Of a stretch of 64,000 nt of DNA, positions 19,073 through 27,433 are shown in pieces. Each line of letters begins with the position of its first letter. Within the stretch, counting starts at the first letter, position 1. The DNA is taken from the NCBI RefSeq assembly GCF_000691225.1, contig NZ_JMSZ01000032.1:1-64000 (forward strand). The letters are read 5' to 3'. The notes under the pieces are model-generated. The model saw only the letters and a list, made by a program, of their open reading frames with translations. It was not told where the DNA came from and did no database searches. The position numbers were made by a program, and so were the translations under genes. Source of the DNA: Nitrincola lacisaponensis. Lineage in GTDB: Bacteria > Pseudomonadota > Gammaproteobacteria > Pseudomonadales > Balneatricaceae.

Positions 19073-20488
19073 ATGAATCAAGAGTATGCCTATCTGGCAC
19101 TGGAATCCTGGTTGTTACAGCAGTTGCAGACAGGGCGCTGGCAGGTGGGAGAACGATTGCCTTCAGTACGCATGCTATGCCGGGAGCGCGGTGTCTCCAA
19201 GGCAACGGTCATACATGCCTACCAGCGTCTGGAAGCACAAGGGCGTATCGAGGCACGTCCCCGTTCCGGCTATTTTGTCTGTGCCCCGCTTGCTGCTGTG
19301 CGGGTATCCGACAGGTCAGATGAGTCGACACTGATTCCGCAGCCTGTACCGGTGACCAGCAGTGAGCTGCTGACGGATATCATGATGCAGGGCGCCGCAT
19401 TTGATCTGCTGCCGGGGCAGCAGGCACCCTATCTGCCTGCCGGACTCTTGTTGCTTAACCGGGCTATTGCCCGCGCATTGCGCCAGTCCCGCGGTGTTTC
19501 TCACCAGAGTTACGAAGAACCAGCAGGCTTTTTACCCTTGCGCCAGTTATTGGCACAGCGTTATCAGCGAGATGCCTGTCAGGTGACTGCAGACCAACTG
19601 TGCATTACCAGTGGCTGTCAGAATGCCCTTTATCTGGCACTGAAAGCCAGTTGTCAGCCGGGAGATCTGGTGGCGGTAGAGAGTCCTGGATTTTATGGGG
19701 TGATTCAATTGCTGGAGACTTTACAGTTGAAAGTGATTGAAATTCCGGTCAAGTCCGGTGTGGGTATGGACTTGAAAGCCTTGGAGCGTGCCTTGATGCA
19801 CTGGCCGATACGTGCCTGTGTGGTGACTCCCAGCTTTGCAACACCGGGGGGCACGCTCATGCCGGCGGGTGAGCAACAATGCTTGCTGGAGCTGGCTGAG
19901 CGTTATGATCTGGTGGTGATTGAGGATGATATCTATCGAGAATTAAGCTTTGCCGGGCGCCTTTCTCCCCTGAAAGCACGGGATACTCAGGATCGTGTAA
20001 TTCTGTGTGGCTCCTACTCCAAGACGCTGTCACGTGATCTGCGTCTGGGTTGGGCTATCAGTAAACGTTGGCATGCACGCATCGTCTATCTGAAGTTGAT
20101 GACACAGCTGGCCAGCAGTCACTATGTGCAGCAGGGATTGTATGATTATCTTAACTCTGGCGAGTATGACCGTTACTTGCGTCATCGGGTCACTGAACTC
20201 TATGGTCAGGCGCAAGACTGGATTTCGGCAATTCAGAGGCGCTGGCAGGATCAAATAGTGTTTGACCGACCTCAGGGGGGCTTGTGTCTCTGGGTAACCT
20301 GGCAGTGCCCGATTGATACGCTGGCCCTCTATCCACGTGCGCTGCAGCAGAATGTGGCACTCACGCCCGGGCCACTCTTTTCCGCCAGCGGTGATTTTCG
20401 CCAGGCGCTGAGGTTGAGTTTTGCTCAGCCCTGTACTGCAGCACATGAAGCTGCGCTGGACCGCTTGCAGGGGTTAATGCATCAGTGA
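19073..20488 (+). CDS. MocR-type (GntR family) transcription regulator with aminotransferase-like domain
   Basis: 471 residues from the ATG at 19073 (GGAG 7 nt upstream; the frame opens five codons earlier). A GntR winged-helix domain covers residues ~10-75 (LPSVRMLCRERGVSKATV), then a linker. A fold-type I aminotransferase domain follows (SGCQNALYLAL; VVIEDDIYREL), with the PLP lysine in SYSKTLSRDLRLGW. MocR proteins sense PLP or amino compounds and usually control a divergent gene, here ccoG, though a link to copper or oxidase assembly is unproven. Its 3' end overlaps the convergent DUF1853 gene by 7 bp. Confidence 0.9.
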   Translation: MNQEYAYLALESWLLQQLQTGRWQVGERLPSVRMLCRERGVSKATVIHAYQRLEAQGRIEARPRSGYFVCAPLAAVRVSDRSDESTLIPQPVPVTSSELLTDIMMQGAAFDLLPGQQAPYLPAGLLLLNRAIARALRQSRGVSHQSYEEPAGFLPLRQLLAQRYQRDACQVTADQLCITSGCQNALYLALKASCQPGDLVAVESPGFYGVIQLLETLQLKVIEIPVKSGVGMDLKALERALMHWPIRACVVTPSFATPGGTLMPAGEQQCLLELAERYDLVVIEDDIYRELSFAGRLSPLKARDTQDRVILCGSYSKTLSRDLRLGWAISKRWHARIVYLKLMTQLASSHYVQQGLYDYLNSGEYDRYLRHRVTELYGQAQDWISAIQRRWQDQIVFDRPQGGLCLWVTWQCPIDTLALYPRALQQNVALTPGPLFSASGDFRQALRLSFAQPCTAAHEAALDRLQGLMHQ

Positions 20489-21354
20489 GTCAGACATTGG
20501 CGCGCCCGTGCTTCCCAGTCATCCGGTACGATAAACAGACGCTGCCTTTCCTGACCTGTGGCCGGATCTATTCGTGCGACCTGTACAGGGCGCTCAAGTA
20601 GTGTGTCGAGTTGATGCGACAGCGATGTCAGTGGGGCATCTGGCAGGAGCTGTTCAGCAAACCATTGGCGTCGCTCCAGGCGCAGGTAGATTGAATCCCC
20701 GGGTAATCGAGGCAGTTGGTGTTGAGCCAGCCAGGCAGGTTGCAGGCCGGAATCTTCTGCCCAGGGCTGAAACAAACGCCCTCTGAACAGTGCCTGAGCC
20801 TGATCGACCTGTATGTTCAGATGTGCCAGTGGTGGCTGTGCTTCCTGCCGGGATGACAGGGGCAACTGGTGCTGACAGGTATGCTGGTATTTTCGAATCA
20901 GCAGATCTTTCAGGCCTGGACCAATGTATCGGGCCAATGCGTTTGCAGTATCGGGATCGGGCAGGGCGAGGTAAAATTTGACAGCCAGTTCCAGATGCAG
21001 CGTGCAGGGTGGATGCTGACGCTGGATGAGCAGGTCCAGCTCGCCCAGGGTGCGTTGATCGGCATCCCGGATTTGCAGGTTATGGGCGAGGAGTTGGTAG
21101 TCGGGATGCTGATGAAGGTAAAAATGCCAAAGGCGCTCAAAATAGAGTCCTAATCTGAGTGGACGCCCTGCAGCGTGCCCCTGTTGCAGATGGTCTAACA
21201 GGGGGGCTGGTTGTTGATCCAGCTGTTGCAGGAGTTGTCGAAACGCATCACTGTGATCCTGCCAGTGCGTCACGCCTGTGGTGTTGATCAGGCTCGGGCT
21301 GTTGATTGCCCAGTAGAGATCACGTACCGCCGGGTGGCGCAGGCTATTCAGCAT
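20482..21354 (-). CDS. DUF1853 family protein
   Basis: 290 residues, soluble, no signal peptide. It opens with LRHPAVRDLYWAINSPSLI, the conserved start of DUF1853 proteins. The mid-part GELDLLI ... LHLELAVKFYL has an Asp followed by a Glu/Lys strand, reminiscent of PD-(D/E)XK nuclease cores. I offer that only as an impression; no function is established. It follows dsbB with a 4-bp gap and shares the transcript. Rich in Gln and Leu, as is the neighbouring ydbH. Confidence 0.75.
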   Translation of the reverse strand: MLNSLRHPAVRDLYWAINSPSLINTTGVTHWQDHSDAFRQLLQQLDQQPAPLLDHLQQGHAAGRPLRLGLYFERLWHFYLHQHPDYQLLAHNLQIRDADQRTLGELDLLIQRQHPPCTLHLELAVKFYLALPDPDTANALARYIGPGLKDLLIRKYQHTCQHQLPLSSRQEAQPPLAHLNIQVDQAQALFRGRLFQPWAEDSGLQPAWLAQHQLPRLPGDSIYLRLERRQWFAEQLLPDAPLTSLSHQLDTLLERPVQVARIDPATGQERQRLFIVPDDWEARARQCLTH

Positions 21355-21358
21355 CTGC

Positions 21359-21862
21359 TCAGTTGAACAGTTTACGCTGGCGCTTTTTCAGCTGTATACC
21401 TACCAGCAGCAACAGGAAGATGAACAGCAGGGCTGTTTGCATCGGGATGGTCATCCCGAGAAATACCCAGTCAATTTCAGCACAGTCACCAGAACCTTGC
21501 AGCACTTGCCGCAGTGCTCCAAAGACGGGCTGGGTTTGCAGTAAAAACTCCAGCCCGGGTCCACAGGCAGGCACCTCATCAGGTGGCAGGTTTTGGAGCC
21601 AGATATGACGTAGCTGAATGGCAAAACCTGTCAGGCCAATCAGCAGGTTGATACCGCCATAAATACGCTGTCCCAGTTGTCCCGGGTTATGAATCAGGGC
21701 AATGAAAAAGACCACCGCCATACTCATAACCACAATACGGGTCAGTACACACAGAGGGCAGGGATCGAGTTCAAGGTGGTTCTGCAGATATCCGACCGCA
21801 AACGCCATCGCGGTGATACAGGTCATCAGTCCCAGCAGGTTGAGTTGGCGATAGCTTAGCAA
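21359..21862 (-). CDS. dsbB: Disulfide bond formation protein DsbB
   Basis: 167 residues with four membrane helices. The first redox pair is in DPCPLCVLTRI (near residue 35, CxxC) and the second in ACGPGL and GSGDCAEID (about 101 and 127). DsbB reoxidises periplasmic DsbA and passes electrons to quinone. The start is a TTG at 21862 with AAGGAG 6 nt upstream; no ATG fits. First of a pair with the DUF1853 gene; 27 bp separate it from ydbL. Confidence 0.92.
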   Translation of the reverse strand: MLSYRQLNLLGLMTCITAMAFAVGYLQNHLELDPCPLCVLTRIVVMSMAVVFFIALIHNPGQLGQRIYGGINLLIGLTGFAIQLRHIWLQNLPPDEVPACGPGLEFLLQTQPVFGALRQVLQGSGDCAEIDWVFLGMTIPMQTALLFIFLLLLVGIQLKKRQRKLFN

Positions 21863-21889
21863 GTCGGACTCCTTGATACAGGGTTGGGG

Positions 21890-22225
21890 TTATTTACGAC
21901 GCCATTGACCATTGGCATCCTGAATGTATTCGCCGGGTCTGGCGCGTTCTTGCAGGCGCTGTCCAGCACGGGCTTCAAAGACATCCAGTGCGACGGACGC
22001 ATCCTGTGCCGAGCGTTGATAGAGCGCTCGACGTTTCTGGTTCACATCGGTGACCAGTGCCCGCAATTCATTGCTGGGGCTGCGGGTAACAATGCCGACA
22101 TAGCCGTTCAGTTGTTCACCTACCAGTCCCTGTGACTTGGCCTGGTCCAGTGACTGAGCCCAGGCGGGAAGCGACAGCAACAGGAGCAACAGAACCCATA
22201 GATAACGTTGGCTTGAATGTAACAT
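21890..22225 (-). CDS. ydbL: YdbL-family periplasmic protein (DUF1318)
   Basis: 111 residues: a signal peptide (LLLLLLSLPAWA, cleavage near residue 22) and a small helical domain with GYVGIVT and the C-terminal GEYIQDANGQWRRK typical of DUF1318. In E. coli, ydbL, ynbE and ydbH form one operon whose products work in phospholipid transport between inner and outer membranes, YdbL modulating the YdbH-YnbE bridge. The order here is the same. AGGAG lies before the ATG, within the 9 bp after the ynbE stop. Confidence 0.85.
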   Translation of the reverse strand: MLHSSQRYLWVLLLLLLSLPAWAQSLDQAKSQGLVGEQLNGYVGIVTRSPSNELRALVTDVNQKRRALYQRSAQDASVALDVFEARAGQRLQERARPGEYIQDANGQWRRK

Positions 22226-22234
22226 GGTAATCTC

Positions 22235-22432
22235 CTAGAACAGGTCGCTGTTTTCTTGCAATAAGGTATCAATTTCCCGATCGACTTTGACCAGAATCTC
22301 ATGCTGAATTTTGACGTTCAGATTGATTGTGATCGGGTCCTTGGGTGCGGCTACTTGTACCGTTGGCGTACAGGCTGCCACTAAGGGGATCAGCAGCATC
22401 AGCAGCACTGATCGTGATAAGAAAGCGGTCAT
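22235..22432 (-). CDS. ynbE: YnbE-family outer-membrane lipoprotein
   Basis: 65 residues from the ATG at 22432 (GAGG 5 nt upstream; the frame is open eight codons further). The lipobox VAAC is at about residues 18-21. The mature part CTPTVQVAAPKDPITINLNV is the family hallmark: a short beta segment thought to stack onto the groove of YdbH and link it to the outer membrane. It sits between ydbH and ydbL in one operon. Confidence 0.87.
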   Translation of the reverse strand: MTAFLSRSVLLMLLIPLVAACTPTVQVAAPKDPITINLNVKIQHEILVKVDREIDTLLQENSDLF

Positions 22433-22513
22433 AGAGGCCTCGTTGTCTGTCGTCATATCATTGAATGTCCTATTCTGACGCGGTGCGCCTTAACCTGAAC
22501 CAAACAGTAGGTG

Positions 22514-24466
22514 TTACTGGCGTTGAAAATGCTGGTCAAGCGCGTCGGTAATTCTGCCGGTAATCTGCAGGGCGCGCAGCAAATCCGGTATGTTGTCTTC
22601 AATTGTCAGCGTCAGGTCAATTGGCCGGCCCTGTTGCCATTCAGGGTTATGCCCTTGCAGACGTGAACGCAGCGTCAGATCGCCATTCGGCTGGTAGTAC
22701 ACATCCAGATCCAGTAACTGGTATTGCAAGTCGCTGAGTGCATCCAGTGCCAGACGCAAGCCTATATTGCCCTGGGCCATGGCATCCAGACTTTCATTCG
22801 GCTGATAGCGTATCACGCCTGGAGCGACCGTGCCGATATTCCCGCCCTGAATGCTAAGTCCTTCGGCGTTGTAACGCACCGGTAGTTGCCCGTCAATCAA
22901 GCCTTCACCATAGAGCCCCTGCTCGGCATAAAGTTCCAGAATTGCACCGAGATTAAATTGTCTCAGGCTGACCAGAAATAACAGCTCCGGTGCGCGAGGG
23001 TCAAAGCTCAGCGCAGGCACATACACTTGGCCGCCTAACAGCCGAGCATTGAATGCGGACAGTTGCAGCGTCAGTTGTTGCGCGCGATGTTCCAGTCGAT
23101 AGTTCAACGGGGTCAGGCTGACAGGCAGGCCGATATTCAGGCGCTGCAGCTGAACATCACCGGTACTGTGCCAGTGACCACGATGATCCCACTGCCATCG
23201 ACTGTTCCAGTTTACCCCTTCAATCTGTGTGTTGGCGTGGCTCAGGTTGGCATCAGCGAGTTGTGCCTGACCGCTGATTTGCCAGCTCTCCGGTTCTATC
23301 CTGGCCGTACCTGTAGCCGAGAAACGACCCGTGTGCAGGCGGATTTGTGGTGGCAGATCGGCCAGATAGGGGCGCAGCCCATCCAGTAATTCAGGGGCAG
23401 ATGTTTCTGGAATACGCCACTGTATATCTGCCTTGCCGTCGGGTGTCATGGTTCCACGAAAGGTAATTGGTGCTAAGGGGTTATCAACCCTGAACTCTCC
23501 AGAAAGTTGTCCCTGCTGCAGAGTTATCTGCGCCAACAGATTGAGTGCGAGAGGGTGTGGTTGGTCAATCCAGCGTGGTTCCAGTCGGGTGGCCAGGGTG
23601 AGATCACCGGTCAGTGTCTGCAGCAGTGCCGCAGGTGCTAGCGGTAGCTGACGAGGCAGGCGAAACTCGGTGGTAAAGGAGAGTGGGTCTTGCAGTCCCG
23701 GGTGCCAGTTGTAGCTCAGGTTGAAGTGTTGTTGTAACCATCTCAGCAGTGGCGTGCTGAACACTTGATGGCCAAGGTTGAGTTGCCACTGCTGCTCCTG
23801 ATAGGCGAGGCTGCCAGAGGCCTGATACAGGCTGTGTTGTGTGTCGGTCAAATGCAGAGATAGAGAGGCGTCGCGGTGAACGCGTAGCGTTAAATCCGCC
23901 AGACGTTGCTGATCCAGGGTGAGATACCAGCTTGAGTCCAGCGTCTGACTATTCAACTGCAGGGTGCCGGTTGCGCCCAGTGCCGGGCTGTCATCTGCCT
24001 GATAGTGAACGGTGACCTCGGCAATGTGTAGCTGCTCAGTCGGGAGCCTGTCAAAAAACGTCTCCAGCTGTTGCGCGGGCAGGTCCAGTGTTTCACGCTG
24101 AAGTGTTTGCAGGCGTTGCGGCAGGGTCGTGTCAATCTGAATGGCAATCTGAAGCTGGTCAATCGCTATGCTTGAGAGCTGTGCTGTTTTGAGCAGCTCT
24201 GCCAGTGTATACCTCAGTTCTGCCTGATGGATATACAGATGGGTCAGTCGCTGGCCATCCAGATGAGTGAGTTGCAGCTGGTTTATGATCAGTCGATTGC
24301 CGTGAGGAGGCTGCATCTGAAACTCAATGGCATCGAACCCCTGCTGCTCCAGCCATTGACTGATAAGCCAGCGGGACAGCTGTGGCGTCAGCATGTAGGC
24401 TGCCACCAGTGATCCTGCCAGCAGTATCAGTATCAGGCCAGATAACAGTAGCAGTTTTTTTGCCAC
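22514..24466 (-). CDS. ydbH: YdbH-like AsmA-superfamily intermembrane lipid transport protein
   Basis: 650 residues: one N-terminal membrane anchor (residues ~4-28), then a long run of beta-strand-rich repeats with a C-terminal segment (GGQVYVPALSFDP; RQFNLGAILELYAEQGLYGEG; GLSIQGGNIG) characteristic of YdbH. These proteins form a hydrophobic groove across the periplasm and, redundantly with TamB and YhdP, move phospholipids to the outer membrane. It is shorter than the roughly 880-residue E. coli protein, so the groove may be shorter. GTG start with GGGAG upstream. The downstream partners ynbE and ydbL confirm the assignment. Confidence 0.85.
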   Translation of the reverse strand: MAKKLLLLSGLILILLAGSLVAAYMLTPQLSRWLISQWLEQQGFDAIEFQMQPPHGNRLIINQLQLTHLDGQRLTHLYIHQAELRYTLAELLKTAQLSSIAIDQLQIAIQIDTTLPQRLQTLQRETLDLPAQQLETFFDRLPTEQLHIAEVTVHYQADDSPALGATGTLQLNSQTLDSSWYLTLDQQRLADLTLRVHRDASLSLHLTDTQHSLYQASGSLAYQEQQWQLNLGHQVFSTPLLRWLQQHFNLSYNWHPGLQDPLSFTTEFRLPRQLPLAPAALLQTLTGDLTLATRLEPRWIDQPHPLALNLLAQITLQQGQLSGEFRVDNPLAPITFRGTMTPDGKADIQWRIPETSAPELLDGLRPYLADLPPQIRLHTGRFSATGTARIEPESWQISGQAQLADANLSHANTQIEGVNWNSRWQWDHRGHWHSTGDVQLQRLNIGLPVSLTPLNYRLEHRAQQLTLQLSAFNARLLGGQVYVPALSFDPRAPELLFLVSLRQFNLGAILELYAEQGLYGEGLIDGQLPVRYNAEGLSIQGGNIGTVAPGVIRYQPNESLDAMAQGNIGLRLALDALSDLQYQLLDLDVYYQPNGDLTLRSRLQGHNPEWQQGRPIDLTLTIEDNIPDLLRALQITGRITDALDQHFQRQ

Positions 24467-24500
24467 AGCAGCTCCCTCTCAGGCTGAAAGCGATGTGTGT

Positions 24501-25139
24501 TTAGCGTTTTCTGACAATGTTCATGCCATCTCGCACGGTGAGAAACACGTTTTCCACCTCCGGGTCGGCGGCGATCAGGCGATTGGTTTCAACCAGGATG
24601 TCATCCAGCTCAGACTCGGGTTGTAATACCTTACCCGACCAGAGCACATTGTCCAGAATAATCAGTCCACCGGAGCGGGTTCGTTGTTTGACCGCCTGAT
24701 AGTAGTGCAGATAACTGCGTTTATCCGCGTCAATAAAGGTGAAGTCCAGCTCCATATCCAGCTGTTCCAGTGTATCGGCAGCACGACCAAAAATGACTTC
24801 GATTTTATGCCCGTGTTCACTGCGATCAAAGAACCGCTGTGCCATTTCGATGGCTCTTGGATTGGTTTCGCAGCAGATGAGTTTGCCGTCATCAGGCATA
24901 CCCTCGGCAATGGAGAGCGCGGAGTAGCCGGTGAACATGCCGATCTCCAATGCGTGTTTGGGGCGTGTCAGCGCAGCCAGCATTTTCAATGTGCGTCCGA
25001 CCAGGCGTCCGGAAAGCTTCTGTGGCCAGCCCATCTGTTCATTTGTTGCATCAATGAGCTCCTGAAGTAGTGGAGGTTCGGCTTGGGTGCTGACATAGGC
25101 ATAGTCTTCAACAGCTTCATCGACGAGAAATTCAGGCAT
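24501..25139 (-). CDS. SAM-dependent O-methyltransferase, CCoAOMT-like family 3
   Basis: 212 residues, complete. The SAM-binding Gly loop is EIGMFTGYSALSIAE near residue 66. The acidic residue for SAM ribose is in CCETNPRAIEMA. The metal-site motif FIDADKRSYLHYY is near residue 134 and LDNVLWSGKV near residue 160. This is the cation-dependent catechol/caffeoyl-CoA O-methyltransferase fold; bacterial members have varied small-molecule substrates. It lies 34 bp upstream of ydbH on the same strand, but no link to lipid transport is implied. Substrate unknown. Confidence 0.9.
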   Translation of the reverse strand: MPEFLVDEAVEDYAYVSTQAEPPLLQELIDATNEQMGWPQKLSGRLVGRTLKMLAALTRPKHALEIGMFTGYSALSIAEGMPDDGKLICCETNPRAIEMAQRFFDRSEHGHKIEVIFGRAADTLEQLDMELDFTFIDADKRSYLHYYQAVKQRTRSGGLIILDNVLWSGKVLQPESELDDILVETNRLIAADPEVENVFLTVRDGMNIVRKR

Positions 25140-25266
25140 GGTGTGTTCCGATCACTCAGGAGGTTGAACCGAAGGGTAAACGCGCAGTGTAGCATTTTTT
25201 CGGGTTTCATCCCGCTTTGTCGTACAATAACCGGCTGACAAAATTGGATCTTACACGGGAGCCTTC

Positions 25267-25620
25267 ATGACTGATGCATTGTTGATTTTCCTGCTGACCG
25301 GACTGGTGTCCATGTCAGCGGCCTTGAGCGCGGGTGCGCTGAATAAATTGCCTGAGGCTGACAAGCCCTCATTTTTGCAGAATGCCAATGGTCTGGTGAT
25401 CGTCATGGTGTTGGGTAATCTGGCAGCACTGACCTTGATTGGTTCGCTGGCGTATGGTTTCTCCCGTCTGGACTGGTGGATTCCATTGAGTTGTGTCTTT
25501 ATTACGTTCCCGGTGGTGCATCTGGTCATTATCAAGCGCCTCTTGGGTGATCTGACCAATGTGTTTGTCTGTGGCGGACTGACGATGATCTCTATTCCGG
25601 TGCTTTGGTGGTACTGGTAA
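25267..25620 (+). CDS. Small four-helix membrane protein of unknown function
   Basis: 117 residues, almost entirely hydrophobic, with predicted helices at about 4-26, 40-62, 69-90 and 97-116 (ending WWYW). GGGAG lies 5 nt before the ATG and a strong terminator follows, so it is a real single-gene unit. I do not recognise the family. Divergent from the O-methyltransferase gene. Confidence 0.75.
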   Translation: MTDALLIFLLTGLVSMSAALSAGALNKLPEADKPSFLQNANGLVIVMVLGNLAALTLIGSLAYGFSRLDWWIPLSCVFITFPVVHLVIIKRLLGDLTNVFVCGGLTMISIPVLWWYW

Positions 25621-25631
25621 AAAACGTTTTC

Positions 25632-25664
25632 TCCAGTGAGTTTTTACGGCTCACTGGATTTTTT
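25632..25664 (+). terminator. Rho-independent terminator of the small membrane protein gene
   Basis: 9-bp stem TCCAGTGAG / CTCACTGGA with a 9-nt loop and a run of six T directly after, starting 12 bp past the stop codon. Confidence 0.9.
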
Positions 25665-25743
25665 GATCCATTTTTTTCTTGCTTTAAATCATATTTCGTG
25701 AGCTCTCTAAAATCAAAACTCCATCATGATATTTGATGAAAAA

Positions 25744-25980
25744 TCAAGATTAATTTTTGATATAATAGCGACAAATCAAAACTTAATCTTGAAATATCGC
25801 CTTTTATTCAAAATTTAATCTTGATTTAAATTAAGATTTCGATGATGAAAAAAATGCCGCTGTTTATTTTTTGAGCGGCAATAACATTCACATTGCCTTG
25901 CCTTATCTGATTGAAATTACATAAAAATGCAGTTTTTGGCGGCAAAAAATTGCCGTTCTGTTCATATAAAAAAATCTTGA
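25744..25980. repeat. Dispersed TTAATCTTGA repeat elements in the ftsA leader
   Basis: TCAAGATTAA at 25744-25753 is the exact inverse of TTAATCTTGA at 25783-25792, which recurs at 25815-25824. Partial copies are TTAAGATT at 25831-25838 and AATCTTGA at 25973-25980. The inverted pair could form a 10-bp stem or mark paired protein sites. Confidence 0.6.
25855..25880. repeat. Hairpin TGCCGCT/AGCGGCA in the ftsA leader
   Basis: 7-bp perfect arms (25855-25861 and 25874-25880) with a T-rich 12-nt loop. A second stem with the same core, CGGCAA/TTGCCG, is at 25940-25955. They could be RNA stems or an operator pair; no terminator T-run follows. Confidence 0.45.
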
Positions 25981-26133
25981 AAGAGTGATTAAAGCTCAGC
26001 GATAATAAGCCGATAAGATGTTTATCATCATCGCTTGAAAAGTTGGTCTGTGATTTGCAGTCTAATATTCGGAAGGATGGTTAGTAGACCTCGCCGTATT
26101 TTTTGAGCGAACTATCAGGAATCTGTAAGCACT

Positions 26134-27393
26134 ATGTTGACTGCCAACAATATGATCGTGGCGCTGGATATCGGAACATCAAAAGTGGTGTGCCTGGTCG
26201 GTGAGTTGCGTGTCGACGGCAGCATTGAAATTGTCGGTGTGGGCAATCATCCAACCACTGGAATGAAACGTGGTGTAGTCGTAAATATCGAATCCACGGT
26301 CAGTGCGATTCGACGTGCGGTTGAAGAAGCCGAATTAATGGCGGGGTGCAAGGTGCACTCAGTTACAGTCGGGATGGCCGCCGGTCATATCAGCAGTCTT
26401 AATTCCAACGGTATTGTTGCCGTACGTGATCGTGAAGTCACTGAGCAGGATCTTGAACGGGTTATCGAAGCTGCTCGCGCGGTTGCCGTGCCTGCTGATC
26501 AGAAACTGCTGCATATCCTGCCGCAGGAATACATGATCGATAACCAGGACGGTATCAAAGAACCGCTGGGCATGTCAGGTGTTCGTCTGGAAGCCAAAGT
26601 ACATTTGGTGACGGGGGCCAGCAATGCTGTGCACAACCTGGAAAAATGTATCCGTCGCTGTGAGCTGGAAGTGGATGGTGTGGTACTGGAGCAGCTGGCT
26701 TCGGGTTATGCCGTGCTGACTGAGGATGAAAAGGATCTGGGTGTTTGTCTGGTCGATATCGGTGCAGGTACGGCTGATATTGCTGTCTTTACCAGGGGGG
26801 CTATTCGTCATACAGCAGTTATCCCTATTGGTGGTGATCAGATTACCGGTGATATTGCCATGGCGCTGCGTACGCCGACTCAGCATGCTGAGCAGATCAA
26901 AATCAAGTATGCCTGTGCCTTGTCTCAGTTATCACGTGCCGATGAGATGATTCGTGTCCCCAGTGTTGGTGACCGGCCTGCACGCAATCTGTCCCGTCAG
27001 GCGCTGGCCGAGGTCATTGAGCCACGTTATGAAGAGATGCTGGGTTTGATTCAGGCGGAGCTGCGCCGTTCAGGTTATGAAGAGCTGGTTGCCGCCGGGC
27101 TGGTGCTCACCGGTGGATGTGCGCGTATGGAAGGCGCGGTGGAGCTGGCTGAAGAGATATTCCATATGCCGGTGCGTCTGGCTGTACCGGATGGTGTTCG
27201 CGGGATGGAAACACTGCTGCACAATCCCATTTATGCCACCAGTATCGGCTTGCTCCACTATGCGCGTCAGGCGCAAAGTAATTTGAATGAATCTGGACTG
27301 ACAGTGCCGGAGGCAGCCAGACACCCGAAGGCGACGGTACCGGTCGGTAATGTGTTGGGTCGTATGAAAAGCTGGTTGCAAAGTAATTTTTGA
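26134..27393 (+). CDS. ftsA: Cell division protein FtsA
   Basis: 419 residues, usual length. Actin-fold ATPase: phosphate-1 loop ALDIGTSKVVCLVGE at the N-terminus, the FtsA-specific 1C domain from about residue 85 (SLNSNGIVAVRDREVTE), phosphate-2 loop VDIGAGTADIAVF near residue 207, and adenosine loop LTGGCARMEG. The C-terminus GRMKSWLQSNF is the amphipathic membrane-targeting helix that tethers FtsZ filaments to the membrane. It is normally preceded by ftsQ in the dcw cluster; here a noncoding leader precedes it. ftsZ follows by 43 bp. Confidence 0.97.
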   Translation: MLTANNMIVALDIGTSKVVCLVGELRVDGSIEIVGVGNHPTTGMKRGVVVNIESTVSAIRRAVEEAELMAGCKVHSVTVGMAAGHISSLNSNGIVAVRDREVTEQDLERVIEAARAVAVPADQKLLHILPQEYMIDNQDGIKEPLGMSGVRLEAKVHLVTGASNAVHNLEKCIRRCELEVDGVVLEQLASGYAVLTEDEKDLGVCLVDIGAGTADIAVFTRGAIRHTAVIPIGGDQITGDIAMALRTPTQHAEQIKIKYACALSQLSRADEMIRVPSVGDRPARNLSRQALAEVIEPRYEEMLGLIQAELRRSGYEELVAAGLVLTGGCARMEGAVELAEEIFHMPVRLAVPDGVRGMETLLHNPIYATSIGLLHYARQAQSNLNESGLTVPEAARHPKATVPVGNVLGRMKSWLQSNF

Positions 27394-27433
27394 TTTGGCA
27401 AACCCGTCATAGAACGGGGAATTTCCTGGAGGG

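Larger units (their letters stand above)
25665..26133 (+). promoter_or_regulatory. AT-rich, repeat-bearing leader upstream of ftsA
   Basis: About 470 bp without a credible gene, markedly AT-rich in the first 300 bp. It holds repeated TTAATCTTGA elements (separate entries) and an 11-bp direct repeat AAATCAAAACT (25710-25720 and 25773-25783). Also present are a TATAAT at 25761-25766 and two hairpins built on GCGGCA (25855-25880 and 25940-25955). The ftsA ATG has AGGA about 13 nt upstream. A regulatory region for ftsAZ, possibly with a small RNA, is the best reading. Confidence 0.55.

Noticed and set aside
25740-25840. IHF sites or a plasmid-type replication origin with iterons upstream of ftsA
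   Set aside because: The repeats do not match the IHF consensus spacing, there are no DnaA boxes (TTATCCACA) and no replication initiator gene nearby.
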